Positions 25,487 to 33,292 of a stretch of 64,000 nt of DNA are shown here, piece after piece; position 1 is the first letter of the stretch, and the number at the start of each line of letters is the position of its first letter. The notes under the pieces were generated by a model. It saw only the letters and a program-made list of their open reading frames with translations, made no database searches and had not been told where the DNA came from. The position numbers and the translations under genes were made by a program. This DNA comes from Streptomyces sp. JH14 (lineage in GTDB: Bacteria; Actinomycetota; Actinomycetes; Streptomycetales; Streptomycetaceae): positions 124,001 to 188,000 of the forward strand of contig NZ_JAJNEL010000001.1 in the NCBI RefSeq assembly GCF_029428675.1. The letters are read 5' to 3'.

Positions 25487-25522
25487 CGCCCCTGACGGAA
25501 TTGGCGATTGCGACGGCGCGGT

Positions 25523-26521
25523 TCAGGTCCGGGCGGCGACACCCGTGGACGCGCGCACCACAAGCTCGGTCGGCAGTCGCACCGTGCCGTGCCGTCCGGC
25601 CCGTTCCAGCTGGTCACACAGCAGCGCCCAGGCATGCCGGCCGACCTCCTCGGTCGGCAGCCGCACGGTCGTCAGCGGTGGCGCGAGGAACTGGGCGACC
25701 GGGATGTCGTCGAACCCGGCCAGCGAGATGTCGCCCGGCGCCTCGAGCCCCTCCTCGCGCAGCCGGGCCAGGGCGCCGATCGCCACCAGGTCGTTGAACG
25801 CGACGACGCCGCTCACCCCCGCCGCCAGCAGCTCGGGCAGGGCGCGGTGGCCGTCGTCGCTGGTGGAGCCGGCCTGCGCCACGCTCACCCGGATCCGCAG
25901 GGAGGCGGCCGCGTCGTCGAAGGCGCGCTGCCGCTCGGCGTTCGACCAGGACGTCGGCGGGCCGGCGAGATAGCCGATGTGCCGGTGTCCGAGCCCGGCG
26001 AGGTGACGTACGACCGCGGCCATCCCGGCGTACGAGTCCACACCGGCCGAGCTCATCGACAGGTCGCCGACCGCCCGGTTGGTGCACACCATCGGGCCCA
26101 CCTCGAACCGCGCCAGCTCCTCCAGCGGCAACCGTGGCGAGCAGAGCACCAACCCGTCGCAGTGCAGGGCGAGTTCCTGGATCAGTGCCCGCTCCTCGTC
26201 CTGGCTCTCCTTCGCGTCGGCGACCAGCAGCCGGTGGTCCTGGGTGCCGGCGGCGTCCGCCAGCCCGCGCAGCAGTTCGGAGAACGAGGGATTGCCCAGG
26301 TCGGGCACCACGACGCCGATCAGCCGGGTGACGCCCGCCTTGAGGCTGCGCGCGGTGCCGCTGGGCCGGTAATGCAGCTCGGCCGCCGCGAGGCGCACCC
26401 GGCGCACGAGTTCGGGGTCCGTCACGCGCCTGCCGTTGAGAACCCGCGAAACAGTCGCGGTCGACACCTCCGCCACTCGGGCGACATCGACGATGGTCGG
26501 CTTGCGCATCCCCTGGGCCAT
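25523..26521 (-). CDS. LacI/GalR-family transcriptional repressor
   Basis: 332 residues. N-terminal HTH TIVDVARVAEVSTATVSRVLNG and hinge HYRPSGTARSLKAG (residues ~9-65), then the periplasmic-binding-protein-like sensor: LIGVVVPDLGNPSFSELLRGL, DGLVLCSPR, VCTNRAVG, GHRHIGYLAGP, VVAFNDLVAIGAL and DISLAGFDDIPVA. The start at 26521 has a TAAAGT hexamer six bases upstream and no ribosome binding site, so it may be leaderless. It sits between a GH79-like gene and the glucarate genes, so a uronate, aldarate or oligosaccharide inducer is likely. The AACGTT dyad before GH79 is the natural target. Confidence 0.92.
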   Translation of the reverse strand: MAQGMRKPTIVDVARVAEVSTATVSRVLNGRRVTDPELVRRVRLAAAELHYRPSGTARSLKAGVTRLIGVVVPDLGNPSFSELLRGLADAAGTQDHRLLVADAKESQDEERALIQELALHCDGLVLCSPRLPLEELARFEVGPMVCTNRAVGDLSMSSAGVDSYAGMAAVVRHLAGLGHRHIGYLAGPPTSWSNAERQRAFDDAAASLRIRVSVAQAGSTSDDGHRALPELLAAGVSGVVAFNDLVAIGALARLREEGLEAPGDISLAGFDDIPVAQFLAPPLTTVRLPTEEVGRHAWALLCDQLERAGRHGTVRLPTELVVRASTGVAART

Positions 26522-26548
26522 GCGAGGACTTTAGACGATGCAAAGGGA

Positions 26549-26578
26549 TTGACCCGGCGTCGAGCGGGTCCCTAAGGT
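26549..26578 (+). promoter_or_regulatory. promoter of the glucarate operon
   Basis: TTGACC (26549-26554), 18-bp spacer, TAAGGT (26573-26578); predicted start about 26585, giving a 63-base leader. Divergent from the lacI-type gene. Confidence 0.65.
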
Positions 26579-26587
26579 CCACGCCGA

Positions 26588-26615
26588 GCGTTCGCAGACA
26601 CAATCTGCGTTCGCA
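26588..26615 (+). promoter_or_regulatory. direct repeat GCGTTCGCA x2, operator-like
   Basis: Identical 9-mers at 26588-26596 and 26607-26615, 19 bp apart, immediately downstream of the predicted start of transcription. Between them GCAGA-N5-TCTGC forms an extra dyad. The position would suit repression. It differs from the AACGTT dyad, so a second regulator may act here. Confidence 0.5.
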
Positions 26616-26647
26616 TACATGCACTTGCTCGGCGTGAGGAGTCCCCT

Positions 26648-27577
26648 GTGCCGAATCTCGACGGCGTGCTGTTCTTTCCCGTAACCCCCTTCGACGCCTC
26701 CGGGGCGGTCGACACCGCCGCTCTCGCAACGCACGTCGGGGCAGGCCTGGCGGCCGGGCCCGGAGGCGTCTTCGTGGCCTGTGGGACCGGCGAGTTCCAC
26801 GCGCTCGAGCCGCAGGAGTACACCGAGGCCGTACGCGTCACCGTCGAGGTCACCGCCGGCCGGGTGCCGGTCTACGCGGGCGCCGGCGGCCCGCTGCCGC
26901 TCGCCCGGCAGTTCGCGCGCGCAGCCCGGGACGCCGGCGCGGACGGCCTGCTCCTGCTCCCGCCCTACCTGGTCACGTCGCCGCCCGCGGGCCTGGTTGC
27001 GTACGTCGACGCGGTCGCGGCCGCCACCGAACTGCCGCTCGTCGTCTACCACCGCGACAACGCCCGCTTCGACCCCGTCTCCGCGGTCGACGTCGCCCGG
27101 CTCCCGCACGTCACCGGCTTCAAGGACGGCGTCGGAGACCTCGGCACCCTCTCCCGCATCGTCTCCGCCGTCGAGTGCGAACTACGCGGCGCCGGCAAGC
27201 CGTTCCAGTTCTTCAACGGCCTGCCGACCGCGGAGGCCACGGTCCGCGCGTACCGCGGCATCGGCGTGGAGCTGTACTCGTCGGCCGTCTTCTGCTTCGC
27301 ACCGGAGATCTCGCTGGCCTTCCACCACGCGGTGCGCCAAGACGACGGCGAACTCGTCGAGGCCCTGCTCACCCGGTTCTTCCACCCGTTGATCGCCCTG
27401 CGGGAGAAGGTTCCCGGCTATGCGGTCTCGCTGGTGAAGGCCGCCGTGCGGCAGCGCGGGCTCGACGTCGGCGGCGTCCGGCCACCGCTCGTCGACCCGG
27501 CTCCGGAGCACCTCGAAGAACTGCGTCGGATCACCGAGGCCGGGCTGGCCGTGTGCGACCGCGCGGCCGTGCGATGA
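26648..27577 (+). CDS. kdgD: 5-dehydro-4-deoxyglucarate dehydratase (KdgD), DapA family
   Basis: 309 residues, class I aldolase TIM barrel of the DapA family. Key residues: Schiff-base lysine K159 in VTGFKDGVGD, and tyrosine Y134 in VVYHRDNARF; the phosphate/carboxylate loop GTGEF (46-50) in CGTGEFHAL. The FACGTGEF, YHRDNA and NGLPTAE signatures separate KdgD from dihydrodipicolinate synthase. It converts 5-dehydro-4-deoxy-D-glucarate to 2,5-dioxopentanoate, CO2 and water, the second step of D-glucarate/galactarate breakdown. GTG start with a GAGGAG site. It overlaps the degraded glucarate dehydratase gene (ATGA) and precedes a symporter. Confidence 0.88.
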   Translation: MPNLDGVLFFPVTPFDASGAVDTAALATHVGAGLAAGPGGVFVACGTGEFHALEPQEYTEAVRVTVEVTAGRVPVYAGAGGPLPLARQFARAARDAGADGLLLLPPYLVTSPPAGLVAYVDAVAAATELPLVVYHRDNARFDPVSAVDVARLPHVTGFKDGVGDLGTLSRIVSAVECELRGAGKPFQFFNGLPTAEATVRAYRGIGVELYSSAVFCFAPEISLAFHHAVRQDDGELVEALLTRFFHPLIALREKVPGYAVSLVKAAVRQRGLDVGGVRPPLVDPAPEHLEELRRITEAGLAVCDRAAVR

Positions 27578-27986
27578 GCGACCAGCCCCGCACCGCCGTC
27601 GCGCCGGTCGCCTTCCGCGACCCGTCGCTGCTCGACGCCGTCGGCGTGCACGAACCGTTCGCGCTGCGGGCGATCGTCGAGACGGCCACGGGCATGGGAA
27701 TCACCGGCCCGGCCGAGGCATACGCCGGCCGGGGCCATCCGTTCCGCCTCGCGCGCGCTGCCCGCGCGGTCATCCGGCCGGGCGAACTGGCTCTCCCCGT
27801 CGACGCGGTACGGGTACCGCGTGCCCCCGGCCCGGGGACCGCGCGGGACCGCGACGCCGTCGCCCGGCTGCAGAGCCGTACCCGGAGTGCGCACCGCACA
27901 GCAGGGACGACACCGGCTCCATGCAACGGCTCCACCCCGATCACCGTTTCCGCTCGCCGCACCGGCAGGCGACGACCTCCTCGTAA
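27574..27986 (+). pseudogene. gudD: glucarate dehydratase remnant (internal deletion plus frameshift)
   Basis: Starts at an ATG overlapping the kdgD stop, as expected for an operon. The first ~60 codons match the N-terminal capping domain of glucarate dehydratases (enolase superfamily): VAPVAFRDPSLLDAVGVHEPF and ALRAIVETATGMGITGPAEAY. Then the frame jumps directly to C-terminal sequence (RVPRAPGPGTARDRDAVARL), so the whole catalytic barrel, some 300 residues, is missing. After that the reading frame must shift to recover RDDTGSMQRLHPDHRF, the usual end of the family, finishing at TAA 27986. The unshifted frame runs into the next gene. The enzyme, which would make the KdgD substrate from glucarate, cannot be functional. 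Confidence 0.8.
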
Positions 27987-27995
27987 GGAGTTCTC

Positions 27996-29516
27996 ATGGC
28001 ATGGCTCGACTGGGTAGCCCTTGCCGGCTACTTCCTGGTGATGCTGCTGATAGGCCTCTGGTCCCACCGCCGTGTCAGCACGGTCGGCGACTACTTCACC
28101 GGTGGCGGCCGGATGCCGTGGTGGCTGTCCGGCATCTCCCACCACATGTCCGGCTACAGCGCCGCGGTGTTCGTCGCGTACGCGGCCGTCGCCTACAGCT
28201 ACGGCATCACCGTCTACTTCTGGGCCTTCGTGCCACTGGCGGTGGGCACCGGTGTCGGCGCGTTCCTGTTCGCACCACGCTGGAACCGGCTGCGGGCCCG
28301 CTTCTCCGTGGTCTCCCCACTGGAGTATCTGGCGAAGCGCTACAACATCCCGACCCAGCAAGCACTCGCCTGGAGCGGCGCGCTGCTCAAGGTCTTCGAC
28401 GTCGCCGCCAAGTGGGCCTCGGTGGCGATCCTCCTCAAGGTCTTCACCGGCATGCCGATGACCACCGGCATCATCATCACCGGCATCGTCACCCTGCTGT
28501 ACTGCACGGTCGGCGGCCTGTGGGCGGACGCGCTCACCGACTTCGGGCAGTTCATCATCCAGGGCGTCGCCGCGCTCGCCATGCTCGTCGCCGTGATCGT
28601 CAAGCTGAACGGTCACGGCGGGCTCACCGGCATGTGGGACAAGCTTCCCGCGGGACACGCCGACCCGCTGGTCGGCCCGTACACCGCCGGCTTCCTGACC
28701 GCGTACCTCGTCATCAAACTCTTCGAGTACAACGGCGGCATGTGGAACCTGGCCCAGCGCTACATGGCCACCGACTCCGCCGCCTCCGCCCGCCGTTCGG
28801 CCGTACTGTCCGCCGTGCTCTACCTGATCTGGCCGCTCGTGCTGCTCTTCCCGTCCGTCGCGGCCGGAGTGCTGATGCCGGACGTCGCCGACGCGCAGCA
28901 GGTGTACGCGCTGATGGCGAAGGCGTACCTGCCCGCCGGCCTCGTCGGCCTCACGCTCGCCGGAATGTTCTCGCACACCATGGCGATGGCCTCGTCCGAT
29001 GCCAACGCCATCTCCGCGGTCGTCACCCGCGACATCCTGCCGGTCGTGTCCCGCCGCGCCCGCACGATGAGCACGCGGGCGGGGCTGCTGGCCGCCCGCG
29101 TGTGCACGGTCGTCTTTGTCTCGATCAGCATGGTCGTGGCGATCGAGGCCGACCACTTCGGTGGCGTCCTCGGCATCATCGTGGCGCTGGTCGCAGCCGT
29201 GATGGGGCCGATCTCCATCCCCATGCTCCTCGGCCTGCTGCCGGCCTTCCGACGCTGCGGCCCGGTCGCGGCGCTCAGCTCGTGGGCACTGGGTCTGGGC
29301 GCGTACTTCCTGCTGAAGTACGGCATCGAGCCGTCCGGCCAGACGGCCATCGTGGCGACACCGCTGATCACCTCGCTGGTCGTGTACGTCGGCGTCGGCC
29401 TGCTGAAGCCGGAACCGAACGACGAGGCGGACGCGATCGTCGCCGCAGTGGGCTCCGACGGCCCGCGGGGTGCTGCGGCGAAGGCTCCTGTCCCTGCCGC
29501 GCCGGCCGTCGACTGA
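27996..29516 (+). CDS. sodium:solute symporter (SSS family)
   Basis: 506 residues with about 13 predicted membrane helices, the normal SSS/LeuT fold. First helix VALAGYFLVMLLIGLWSHRR, then the family signature region GDYFTGGGRMPWWLSGISHHMSGYSAAVFV (in pieces), a GLWADALTDFGQFIIQG sodium-site helix, and later MFSHTMAMASSDANAISAVVTRDI, matching SSS helix 8 with its serines. It probably imports a uronic acid, aldarate or sugar with Na+. It is 9 bp after the gudD remnant with an AAGGAG site, hence part of the kdgD operon. A strong hairpin ends the unit. Confidence 0.9.
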   Translation: MAWLDWVALAGYFLVMLLIGLWSHRRVSTVGDYFTGGGRMPWWLSGISHHMSGYSAAVFVAYAAVAYSYGITVYFWAFVPLAVGTGVGAFLFAPRWNRLRARFSVVSPLEYLAKRYNIPTQQALAWSGALLKVFDVAAKWASVAILLKVFTGMPMTTGIIITGIVTLLYCTVGGLWADALTDFGQFIIQGVAALAMLVAVIVKLNGHGGLTGMWDKLPAGHADPLVGPYTAGFLTAYLVIKLFEYNGGMWNLAQRYMATDSAASARRSAVLSAVLYLIWPLVLLFPSVAAGVLMPDVADAQQVYALMAKAYLPAGLVGLTLAGMFSHTMAMASSDANAISAVVTRDILPVVSRRARTMSTRAGLLAARVCTVVFVSISMVVAIEADHFGGVLGIIVALVAAVMGPISIPMLLGLLPAFRRCGPVAALSSWALGLGAYFLLKYGIEPSGQTAIVATPLITSLVVYVGVGLLKPEPNDEADAIVAAVGSDGPRGAAAKAPVPAAPAVD

Positions 29517-29525
29517 CCGCCCGCC

Positions 29526-29551
29526 GGGGTCCGGGGACGACCCCGGACCCC
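29526..29551 (+). terminator. hairpin terminator after the symporter gene
   Basis: Perfect 11-bp stem GGGGTCCGGGG / CCCCGGACCCC with a 4-nt loop ten bases after the stop. It lies before the second GH79-like gene, so that gene is either partly attenuated or separately transcribed. Confidence 0.75.
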
Positions 29552-29617
29552 GGCCGGCCATACGCCCCCGTCAGGCAAGCCACGGGTGAACGGCAGCCCG
29601 TCCCCGGAAGGAGCCGC

Positions 29618-31237
29618 ATGAAACGGCATCGCGCACGAGCCCTGGTCTGCGCCCTCGCCCTGACCGCCACCACGGCAGCCGTCACGCCGGGCGCCGCCAC
29701 GGCCCGACCGGCTGCGGCTGCCGTGCAGGGCGGCCGGATCCCCGACCACTTCGTCGGCCTCAGCATCGAATGGTCCCTGGTCGAGCGGTACATGAACCCC
29801 ACCGCCCGGCCGGCCTTCGTCAACCTGCTGCGCAACCTGCACACCGGGATCCTCCGCATCGGCGGCTCCTCGCAGGACCAGATGCCCTTCGACGCGACGG
29901 CTGCCAACACCGATCGCGTGATCACCCCGGAGGACCTGGCCTACGTACGGGCCACCCTGGACGCCGCCGGCGAGCCCTCCGGCCACGGTCGCGGAAAGCC
30001 CCGCTGGGGGACGGTCCTCGGCACCGCCATGTCACCGCCCACCGACACCCGGCCCTGGGTCGGCCCGGAACACGCCAGGACCTTCCTCACGCAGGGAGTC
30101 GGGCCGGCCTTCCCCGGCGAGGCCGCCAGGAAGATCGCCGGCATCGAACTCGGCAACGAGCCGGACCTCTCGTACGGCTCGAACCTGAACCGCTACCTCA
30201 GCGACCTGGCCACCTACGCCGACCCGTCCGTGTCGGGCGGCTTCCCCGTCATCGCGCCCAACACCAGTGAGGACATCCTGCCCTGGACGACGCTCGCCGA
30301 CCCGGCCGCCGCCACCCGCTACTTCCACGACTGGCCGCAGATCCTGGACACCGGCGCCCCGTTCATGACACAGCGGTCCGGAACTTTCGGCGCGTACGCC
30401 TCCGACCACTTCTATCCCCTGGCCCGCACCTGCGCCGGCAAGCCGTACCGCTGCCCCAGCACCACCGCCCTGCTCTCCGACGAGCACCTGGCGGGTCTCG
30501 ACTACGAGGTCTACACCCACGCCACCGAGGCGGCCGGGCACGGCCTCGGCTACCGCCTCGAGGAGACCAGCACAGCGGCCAACCGCGGCGCGGACGGCGT
30601 CAGCAACGTCGCCGCCTCCGCCACGTACGCACTGTCGTTGATGTTCCACCTCGCCTGCCCCCGGCCCCCGGACCGGCCCGAGACGAACGCTGGCTGCACC
30701 ACCGCCGCCAAGGGCGTCAACTTCCACAACGCCGAGGTGCGCGCCTTCTTCCATCCCGAGGAGGGCAACGCGTACTACAACGCGATCGATTACGACCCCA
30801 CCGAGGCGATGGGAGCCCCCACCGCCGCTCCCCTGTACTACGCCCTGCTGTTCTTCGCCCGCCTCGCCCAGGACACGTCGGGGCTGCGCCCGGTGTCCGT
30901 CGCCGCCGATGCCGATCGCACACCCGAGGCCTGGCAGCTGGACACGGAGTCCGGCGAGCGCCGCCTCTTCGTCATCAACAAGGCCGACCATCCGGTGACG
31001 GTGACCGTGCCCCTGCGGGGCACCGAGGCCGAAGTCGACCGCATGAGCCCGTACGACCCGGACGGCGGCGCCCCTGCCCTGGACGCCACCCACGTCCGCA
31101 TCGACGGACGCCAGGTGGCCGCCGACGGCACCTGGTCCGGCTTCCGCCCGGTCAGGGTCCGCGCCATCGGACATCGCACGACCCTGACCCTGGCAGCCGG
31201 CGAAGCCGCGGCCGTGACCTCGCCGCGCCGGCGCTGA
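29618..31237 (+). CDS. secreted GH79-like glycosidase (second copy, distinct)
   Basis: 539 residues. Signal peptide MKRHRARALVCALALTATTA with AATARPAAA cleavage. The mature protein starts like family 79: IPDHFVGLSIEWSLVERYM, ILRIGGSSQDQ, then acid/base E181 in IELGNEPDLSYG and a probable nucleophile E315 or E316 in GYRLEETSTA. The C-terminal beta-domain carries RRLFVINKADHPVTVTV. Only distant to the other GH79-like protein in the locus, so not a recent duplicate. Likely releases glucuronic acid or a related sugar from extracellular glycans, feeding the symporter gene just upstream. GGAAGGAG precedes ATG 29618. Confidence 0.8.
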   Translation: MKRHRARALVCALALTATTAAVTPGAATARPAAAAVQGGRIPDHFVGLSIEWSLVERYMNPTARPAFVNLLRNLHTGILRIGGSSQDQMPFDATAANTDRVITPEDLAYVRATLDAAGEPSGHGRGKPRWGTVLGTAMSPPTDTRPWVGPEHARTFLTQGVGPAFPGEAARKIAGIELGNEPDLSYGSNLNRYLSDLATYADPSVSGGFPVIAPNTSEDILPWTTLADPAAATRYFHDWPQILDTGAPFMTQRSGTFGAYASDHFYPLARTCAGKPYRCPSTTALLSDEHLAGLDYEVYTHATEAAGHGLGYRLEETSTAANRGADGVSNVAASATYALSLMFHLACPRPPDRPETNAGCTTAAKGVNFHNAEVRAFFHPEEGNAYYNAIDYDPTEAMGAPTAAPLYYALLFFARLAQDTSGLRPVSVAADADRTPEAWQLDTESGERRLFVINKADHPVTVTVPLRGTEAEVDRMSPYDPDGGAPALDATHVRIDGRQVAADGTWSGFRPVRVRAIGHRTTLTLAAGEAAAVTSPRRR

Positions 31238-31274
31238 TGCAACCATCCGCGTCCCCCTCGAATCAGGAGACCTC

Positions 31275-31955
31275 ATGAGAACCAGACGTCTGCCGCGAGC
31301 CGGCCGCAGGCCTGCCCTGCTGACCGCCCTGGCCGCGGCAGCCGCCGCCGTCGGGATGGCCGTGCCGTTCACCGGAGCGACCCCCACGGCTCACGCGGCC
31401 GTCCGCAAGCACGTCGACACCGACTACACCCTGCTGCGCCGCGCTCCCGCCTCGTACGTCATCGGCACCGCCTACCGCGACTGGACCGCCGACGTCCACG
31501 GCGACCAGCAGGACGGCTACCGCTGGGCACGGGTGTACGGCAACCTGAACAAGTGCCTGTGGATCTACAGCGGAGCGGTCTCCGGGGACGCCGCGCAGGC
31601 CGACAGCTGCGGCGACCCGGTGACGATGCCCGTCTCGGAGTTCACCAACGGCCAGATCGGCGGCGGCACCTCGGACGGCGCCACGGTGACGACAGCGGCC
31701 GGCTCCGGCTGTGCAACGTACGACGGCAGCCATATCACCGCGTACGGCAACGTCCGCCCCTGGGAGGTGCCCACCACTGCTACCGCGCCTCTGAACAGCC
31801 AGGTCGCCATCGGCCAGACCGTACTGTGGCGCTACGTCTCCCGTGACGGCCGCTATGTGATGGTCCGCGACCCGCGCAGCGGCGGCACGGACGGCACGGG
31901 CCTGCAGAGCTGGTACTTCATCCCCCGGGGCTGCCTGCCCACCACTCTGCCCTGA
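31275..31955 (+). CDS. secreted protein of unknown function
   Basis: 226 residues. Long signal peptide with twin arginines at the start (MRTRRLPRAGRRPALLTAL), a hydrophobic core, and THAAV cleavage site. The mature part has four cysteines (NLNKCLWIYSG, DSCGDPV, GSGCATYDG, PRGCLPTTLP), suggesting two disulfides, and an aromatic-rich beta pattern (GTAYRDWTADVHGD, VLWRYVSRDGRYVMVRD). No family recognised with certainty; similar small secreted proteins are common in Streptomyces. CAGGAG before ATG 31275. It follows the second GH79-like gene by 37 bp and is probably cotranscribed, but its link to uronate use is unproven. Confidence 0.75.
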   Translation: MRTRRLPRAGRRPALLTALAAAAAAVGMAVPFTGATPTAHAAVRKHVDTDYTLLRRAPASYVIGTAYRDWTADVHGDQQDGYRWARVYGNLNKCLWIYSGAVSGDAAQADSCGDPVTMPVSEFTNGQIGGGTSDGATVTTAAGSGCATYDGSHITAYGNVRPWEVPTTATAPLNSQVAIGQTVLWRYVSRDGRYVMVRDPRSGGTDGTGLQSWYFIPRGCLPTTLP

Positions 31956-32050
31956 GCCGGCCTGATCGCTTCGGACGTACACGTCGACTCGCACGTGTGC
32001 CGCGCCTCGGCCGCACGTCTTTTGACCGCAGGTGCTTCTACGCTCTCTGC

Positions 32051-32365
32051 ATGACCGAGAACGAGATCAAGCTCAAGGCGATCGCGGCCCTCACGGCGCT
32101 GCGGGGTGACGTGGGAGCGGACTACGTCTCCGATCTGCTGGGCGAGGTGATCCCGACGCACTTCGTGGTTCCCGACACGGCGGACCCGCGCGAGGTCGGG
32201 CTGGCCGTGCTGGACCAGCTCTCCGACCCGCTGAGTGCCTTGGTCAACGGATTCGTTCTGGCATTCGAGGCCGTCGCGGATGCGTACGACCGAATGGATC
32301 CCGACCACTCGACCGATGCAATCCTGCAGGCGCTCGCCCTGAACATCGCACGCGACGTCGACTGA
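32051..32365 (+). CDS. small acidic cytoplasmic protein of unknown function
   Basis: 104 residues from ATG 32051, all predicted helices: TENEIKLKAIAALTALRGDV, YVSDLLGEVIP, VGLAVLDQLSDPLSALVNGFVLAFEAVADAYD. The acidic, soluble composition and lack of a signal suggest a cytoplasmic protein. A TACGCT hexamer ends six bases before the start and there is no Shine-Dalgarno, pointing to a leaderless mRNA; an earlier in-frame start at 31997 adds cysteine/arginine-rich residues and is rejected. An array of 9-bp repeats begins at the base after its stop codon. Confidence 0.65.
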   Translation: MTENEIKLKAIAALTALRGDVGADYVSDLLGEVIPTHFVVPDTADPREVGLAVLDQLSDPLSALVNGFVLAFEAVADAYDRMDPDHSTDAILQALALNIARDVD

Positions 32366-32437
32366 TCCCGGCGGTCCCGGCGGTCCCGGCGGTCCCGGCG
32401 GTCCCGGCGGTCCCGGCGGTCCCGGCGGTCCCGGCGG
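32366..32437 (+). repeat. minisatellite, eight perfect copies of a 9-bp unit
   Basis: Unit TCCCGGCGG repeated eight times without error, beginning directly after the TGA stop of the preceding gene and followed by a partial copy (CCC). Read on the minus strand it encodes Gly-Pro-Pro/Arg-Asp-Arg patterns, but no gene there is credible. The G-runs could form unusual DNA or RNA structure. Confidence 0.9.
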
Positions 32438-32461
32438 CCCTTGCCCGGTAGGGAATGCAGT

Positions 32462-32486
32462 ACCCGCCTCCACCACCGAGGCGGGT
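32462..32486 (+). terminator. hairpin after the repeat array
   Basis: Perfect 9-bp stem ACCCGCCTC / GAGGCGGGT, 7-nt loop. Probable terminator for the gene ending at 32365. Confidence 0.6.
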
Positions 32487-33073
32487 GCAGCCGGGGCAGG
32501 CCCGAGCCCCCATGGCCCACTCGATTCCGGAACACCGCATCCGAGTGGACGCAAGGACGCCGGCCACTCCGGCCTGTCGGGCGAACGGCGAACGCCTGCA
32601 AGAACCGATATCCGCCGGGGAGAATGCCGAGCCCGGCTTACGGACCCTCGGCACATGAACGGAGTGCGCTTTCCGCCCGCCCGGGCATCGGACGACACGC
32701 AGCATTTTCGCCAACTGCGCTACCGCACGCGGCGGGAGAGTCTCTCCCCTTGCGGCGAACGAGTCGGGCAAGCCGGATACCGCCGACGAGCCGGCGCAGC
32801 ATGAACCCCGCCCACCCGAAGGCGCCCGGCTTCCATGTGCCCTTGCGCGCGCCGGTGCGGGCGCGGTGCCCGCGCCGGAGCTGGGAAAAGTGCTCGGTGG
32901 CGGCCCTGCCGAACCCTGCCTGACGTCACGTCACCAGAGGCCCCATCGCTGCCCGCAGGCCTTCAGGCGCCACGACCGTCACGGTGCCGAGAAGAGTCCG
33001 CCGGACCGACCGGCCCCCTTACCCCCATTTACGGCCACCGCCCTTGACCCCCGCCCGCCCCAGGCCTCCCGTC

Positions 33074-33164
33074 ATTGCAGAAGCGGTGAAGGGCATGTAG
33101 TTTTCGATCATGAAGAGACAGGGACATGTCAAATTGCAGTCTTGGTCGGCATGTGTCGTTTTCG
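33074..33164 (+). repeat. imperfect direct repeat in the promoter of the large secreted protein
   Basis: Two blocks 59 bp apart share three words in the same order: ATTGCAG (33074, 33133), GGCATGT (33092, 33148) and GTTTTCG (33100, 33158), with slightly different gaps. The shared order suggests a duplicated regulatory block, possibly two promoters or two sites for one regulator. Confidence 0.5.
33075..33103 (+). promoter_or_regulatory. possible promoter of the large secreted protein gene
   Basis: TTGCAG (33075-33080), 17-bp spacer, TAGTTT (33098-33103); would give a leader of about 180 bases containing the second copy of the duplicated block. Confidence 0.45.
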
Positions 33165-33292
33165 TTCAACCTCCTTACGCCAAAGCCGCGTTCCGTCTCT
33201 TTGCCCAACCTCGCCCGTGGCCACCGCAGTTGTAGCCCCGCCTCGGCCACATGCGTCTGCAACAAACAATTCATCTTGCATACGGAGTTCAT

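Larger units (their letters stand above)
32487..33292. other. 806-bp region without a gene before the large secreted protein
   Basis: Open frames on both strands are arginine/proline-rich with no start signals and are not called. The last 230 bases (from about 33070) drop clearly in GC and hold a promoter-like sequence and an imperfect duplicated block described separately. Confidence 0.5.

Noticed and set aside
27531..29561. Long minus-strand frame under the symporter
   Set aside because: Arginine/aspartate/histidine-rich, no start signals; the plus frame has clear helices.
23739..31955. Secondary-metabolite cluster
   Set aside because: No polyketide, peptide or terpene synthase; all genes fit sugar-acid use.
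32366..32437. CRISPR array
   Set aside because: 9-bp tandem units without spacers; no cas genes.
31853..32698. Minus-strand frame with collagen-like Gly-Pro-Pro repeats
   Set aside because: The repeats come only from the 9-bp minisatellite; there is no ribosome binding site and the frame runs antisense through a better-supported gene.
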